Of a DNA stretch of 64,000 bases, positions 61,393-64,000 are shown piece after piece. A program made the position numbers and the translations under genes. Where the stretch lies: NCBI RefSeq assembly GCF_004347735.1, contig NZ_SLTI01000058.1, positions 62,001 to 126,000 on the forward strand, written 5' to 3'. Source of the stretch: Sulfuricurvum sp. IAE1 (GTDB taxonomy: Bacteria > Campylobacterota > Campylobacteria > Campylobacterales > Sulfurimonadaceae). Under the pieces are notes generated by a model. It made no database searches, was not told where the DNA came from, and saw only the letters and a program-made list of their open reading frames with translations. The number at the start of each line of letters is the position of its first letter. Position 1 is the first letter of the stretch.

Positions 61393-63043
61393 CTCGATCC
61401 AACGGCTCAAAGAAGGGGCGGAAACGCGCTCGGTCCTCATCATCGACGACGACCCCGAAATCGCCGAATCTCTCAGCCGGATTTTACGGGTCTTTTTCCG
61501 CGAATACGTCATCGCTTCGGACGGGGAAGAGGCGCTGGCCCTCTTTTACGAACGCTTTAAAGCGTCAAACCCCTTTACCCTCGTCGTCACCGACCTCGAA
61601 CTGCCAAAACTCGGGGGGCTCCGACTCATCCGCGAAATCCGCGCCCTCTCCCCATCCCAACCTATCGTCATCCTCTCGGCACACGATGAAGCGGCTTTCA
61701 TGGCCGAAGCGATCGCCCAAAACGTCCAGGGCTACCTTCTCAAACCGCTGGCAATGCCCAAACTTTTCAATACCCTCGAAAAAGTTTTTTCCCTCGAACA
61801 CGTCGCGGACGCTGCCGCGGAATCGACTCTCGATCCGATCACGGGCTGGAACCTTTTCCCTGTCCTGAACGAACGGATTGCCGCGGGGGAGGAATCGCCC
61901 ATAACACTGATGCGCCTTCGGGTGAACCATTTCAACAACATCATCGCGTTCGTCGGAGAGGACTACGCCAACGAATACCTCACCGAACTTTCCCGCCTTC
62001 TCGAAAGTCTCGTCTATGAGCCCAAAGGGGAGTTTTTCCGCACCGCGACCGACGAATTCTGCCTTCTCTTTCAGGGAGAGCACATCGACTACGCGGCCGA
62101 ACTCGCCGGCAACATGGCATCGGTCGTCCGATATTTTCATACCTCCGAGCGGGGAATCATCCTCAACTCGACCCTCTCGGTCGGCATCGCTTCGGGCAGC
62201 GGCAACGTCCTGCTCCATTCCAAACGGGCACTGGAGACGACCAACGACCGCTCCGGCGGGGCGGTTAGCGTATACAGCCCTTTGCGGGAGGTGGACGATC
62301 CCTCCATCACATCCAGCCGCGACATACTGCGAATGATATTCAATGCGCTGGTCCACGAGGATATCGTCCCCCTTTTCCAACCAATCGTCGACGCGCATAC
62401 CCTCAAGCCGGCCATGTACCAAAGCCTGATTCGCATCCGCAAAGACGGTCAGCTCTACGGGCCTGATACCTTTTTGAACCTCGCGATCAGCATGGGACAG
62501 ATGGTGATGATCACCCGTTCCATGATCCGCAACACCCTTCAGCTCTATCCGTTGCTGGAGAAAGGGACGCTCGTCGTCATCAACCTCTCCTCAAACGACC
62601 TCAGCGACGAGGGGCTCGTCGCCTACATCCGGTTCTGGACCGAACGCTTCGGGATCGATCCTTCCAGCGTCGCGTTTCAGCTCATCAACGGGATCGAAAC
62701 CCTCTACGACGATGCGCCCGCTTCCACCGTCTCGGAATTACAGCGGGAAGGGTATAAAATCATTCTCAACCATTTCGGTGCGGGCGAATTCGACCTCCCC
62801 CTGCTCCTCTCGCTCAAGCCCGATTACATCAACCTCCACCCCAAAGTGACCGAAAAACTCGGAAGCGACGAAGGGATCGGCCACATCATCGCCAGCATGG
62901 TCGAGATCGTTCACCTGGTGGGGTCCAAAGCGATCGCCAAAAACATTTCCGACGCGGGCCATATCGCTTTGCTCAATGCCGCCCGCATCGATTATATCCA
63001 GGGATACGCCGTAGGCGATCCGTTCGAGGTGACCTATGAATGA
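61385..63043 (+). CDS. Receiver protein with dead GGDEF and dead EAL domains
   Basis: A 552-residue protein starting at TTG 61385. Receiver about 15-135 with LIIDDDPE, phospho-Asp in LVVTDLELPKLGG and LLKPL. The GGDEF region (about 150-290) has RTATDEF in place of GGDEF; the EAL region (about 310-550) has MYQSLIRI for EAL and LNHFGAGEFD for DDFGxG, while YIQGYAVGDP remains. Both catalytic sites are therefore lost. It may bind cyclic di-GMP or act as a phosphorylation-controlled adaptor. Overlaps the OmpR-type regulator (8 bp) and the next kinase (8 bp). Confidence 0.88.
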   Translation: MANSIQRLKEGAETRSVLIIDDDPEIAESLSRILRVFFREYVIASDGEEALALFYERFKASNPFTLVVTDLELPKLGGLRLIREIRALSPSQPIVILSAHDEAAFMAEAIAQNVQGYLLKPLAMPKLFNTLEKVFSLEHVADAAAESTLDPITGWNLFPVLNERIAAGEESPITLMRLRVNHFNNIIAFVGEDYANEYLTELSRLLESLVYEPKGEFFRTATDEFCLLFQGEHIDYAAELAGNMASVVRYFHTSERGIILNSTLSVGIASGSGNVLLHSKRALETTNDRSGGAVSVYSPLREVDDPSITSSRDILRMIFNALVHEDIVPLFQPIVDAHTLKPAMYQSLIRIRKDGQLYGPDTFLNLAISMGQMVMITRSMIRNTLQLYPLLEKGTLVVINLSSNDLSDEGLVAYIRFWTERFGIDPSSVAFQLINGIETLYDDAPASTVSELQREGYKIILNHFGAGEFDLPLLLSLKPDYINLHPKVTEKLGSDEGIGHIIASMVEIVHLVGSKAIAKNISDAGHIALLNAARIDYIQGYAVGDPFEVTYE

Positions 63044-64000
63044 CAGCAAACCCGCTATTCTGCGCCTTCAGAGTGCTTCCGCGCTGTTTATCCCTACGCA
63101 ATCGATGCTTGCGGCGTTTCGAATCGTCGATCTGACGCTCGAAGAGCTTTCGATGAGCACCATAGACGCGGTGGGGCTCATCGCCGAAATTCCCCGCATA
63201 GACACGGCGTTCCTCAACGTCGTCCGTTCGCTCAAGGCGCGTCATGGAGCGTTTTGCGTCTGTCTCATCACCCCCGATGCAGACGAAGAGGCTTTCTGGC
63301 CCCTGGCCGTACTGACGCATACGGTCCGCTTCACCCCCGGTCATTTTGCTCTTCGATGCGATACGGTGATGGAAGAACTGGAAAAACTGTTCCTGTCGGT
63401 CTGGGGGAACAAACGCTACACCAATGCCCTCAAAATGCGTTCGCGCCGTTCCGGACTGGTCGATTCGCTTGGGATGGTCGCCCACCAGTGGCGCCAGCCA
63501 ATCAACCTCATCAGCATGGAAGCGATCAACCTGATGATCCAGACGGGGATCGAGGAGAACATCAAATCCGCCTCCGTTGCCAAAAGCGCCCAGATCGTGT
63601 CCGATCAGGCCCAGAGGATGTCGGACATCCTCAAAAGCGTCCTCAGCCTCGGAAAAGTGCACCGCGCCAAAGAACTTTTTTCGATCCGCGAACTGTTTGA
63701 GCGGATCGCCTCGTTGTGGAGCGAACAGCTCAAACAGCACGATATCGAGCTGCTGGTCCCCCATCCGGTTCAGGATGCCCAGGTTTACGGGTATCAGACC
63801 GACCTCGAAGAGGTGCTGATCAACCTTGTCGCCAACGCCAAAGACGCCTACACCGGAGCCAAAACGTCCGGCAGACGCTTCATCAGCCTCGAGGTGCGTT
63901 CGGATCAAAGCCACCTCTATCTAAGCGTCCGGGACGAAGCGGGAGGCGTCCCCGAACCGCTCCGGGAGCAAATCTTCCAGCCCGATTTTTCAACGAAGAA
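63036..64000 (+). CDS. Soluble histidine kinase (partial at window end)
   Basis: Starts at ATG 63036, overlapping the previous stop by 8 bp, and stays open to the end of the window (about 321 residues seen). The N-terminal 140 residues (MNDSKPAILRLQSASALFIPTQ) form an alpha/beta domain that I cannot name. The kinase follows with phospho-His in GMVAHQWRQPINLISM, N-box in VLINLVANAKDAYTG and VRDEAGGVPEPL; the last ATPase motifs are beyond the edge. It is the third kinase here with the AHQWRQP form and belongs to the copy-9 operon. Confidence 0.85.
   Translation, partial: MNDSKPAILRLQSASALFIPTQSMLAAFRIVDLTLEELSMSTIDAVGLIAEIPRIDTAFLNVVRSLKARHGAFCVCLITPDADEEAFWPLAVLTHTVRFTPGHFALRCDTVMEELEKLFLSVWGNKRYTNALKMRSRRSGLVDSLGMVAHQWRQPINLISMEAINLMIQTGIEENIKSASVAKSAQIVSDQAQRMSDILKSVLSLGKVHRAKELFSIRELFERIASLWSEQLKQHDIELLVPHPVQDAQVYGYQTDLEEVLINLVANAKDAYTGAKTSGRRFISLEVRSDQSHLYLSVRDEAGGVPEPLREQIFQPDFSTK

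Noticed and set aside
1-64000. CRISPR arrays, insertion sequences, rRNA or tRNA genes
   Set aside because: No regularly spaced repeats, transposase genes, terminal inverted repeats with target duplications, or structural RNA signatures were seen anywhere.

Overview
The window looks like chromosome from a free-living, nitrogen-fixing member of the Campylobacterota (Sulfuricurvum/Sulfurimonas-like). Reasons: a two-subunit glycyl-tRNA synthetase (glyS), an mdaB-type quinone reductase, CetA/CetB-style split PAS/chemoreceptor pairs, a CheZ related to the divergent epsilonproteobacterial type, TACAAT/TATAAT -10 boxes without clear -35 elements, and a compact nif cluster beside rpoN. GC content is a little above 50 % by eye, high for the phylum. 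The genus is inferred from gene content, not proven.

Layout. 1-9.5 kb is housekeeping: partial hemH, an NlpC/P60 hydrolase, an FAD oxidoreductase overlapping glyS, a superoxide reductase, a family-4 uracil-DNA glycosylase followed by a periplasmic binding-fold protein and a Crp/Fnr regulator, a ferritin-like protein, an ankyrin protein and a YbgC thioesterase. 9.5-17.7 kb holds three diguanylate cyclases (PAS-, dCache- and helical-type sensors), a FecR/Cys-rich coiled-coil secreted pair, a TPR protein, an MscS channel and a lone winged-helix protein. 17.8-23.2 kb has aspC, small secreted proteins, a lytic transglycosylase, lpxD and ilvBH. 23.4-31 kb holds rpoN and a nitrogen-fixation cluster on the minus strand: nifE, then nifN-nifX-nifX-associated-flavodoxin-nifW-nifZ-ferredoxin, with mdaB inserted antisense between nifE and nifN. 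nifE and nifN each have a sigma-54-type -24/-12 promoter.

32.2-64 kb is one long plus-strand chemosensory and phosphorelay region: five chemoreceptors (three with C-terminal CZB zinc domains, two soluble ones each paired with a free PAS protein), a tandem-POTRA periplasmic protein, a complete cheZ-cheY-cheA-cheW-cheR-cheD-cheB operon, and then a soluble network of four histidine kinases, receiver proteins, a beta-propeller/alpha-solenoid protein, an active-looking EAL protein and a catalytically dead GGDEF/EAL protein.

The most striking observation is regulatory. Nine intergenic or gene-end sites in the 32-61 kb region carry the same 34-bp promoter architecture: two direct repeats of (T/A)TGCnACn exactly 11 bp apart, and a -10-like hexamer always exactly 16 nt after the TGC of the second repeat, 26-47 nt before a start codon. 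I saw no copy elsewhere in the window. The geometry (11-bp direct repeats abutting the -10 spacer) is that of PhoB/OmpR-family boxes. One copy lies in front of an OmpR-family response regulator (60712), next to a kinase (59529), which makes that pair the prime candidate for a master regulator that switches on the whole chemosensory regulon. A second theme is a short acidic-aromatic peptide of the type F/I/V-x-L/F-F, found four times in the CheA linker and at the C-termini of CheZ, CheD and a receiver protein; it could be a shared docking motif.
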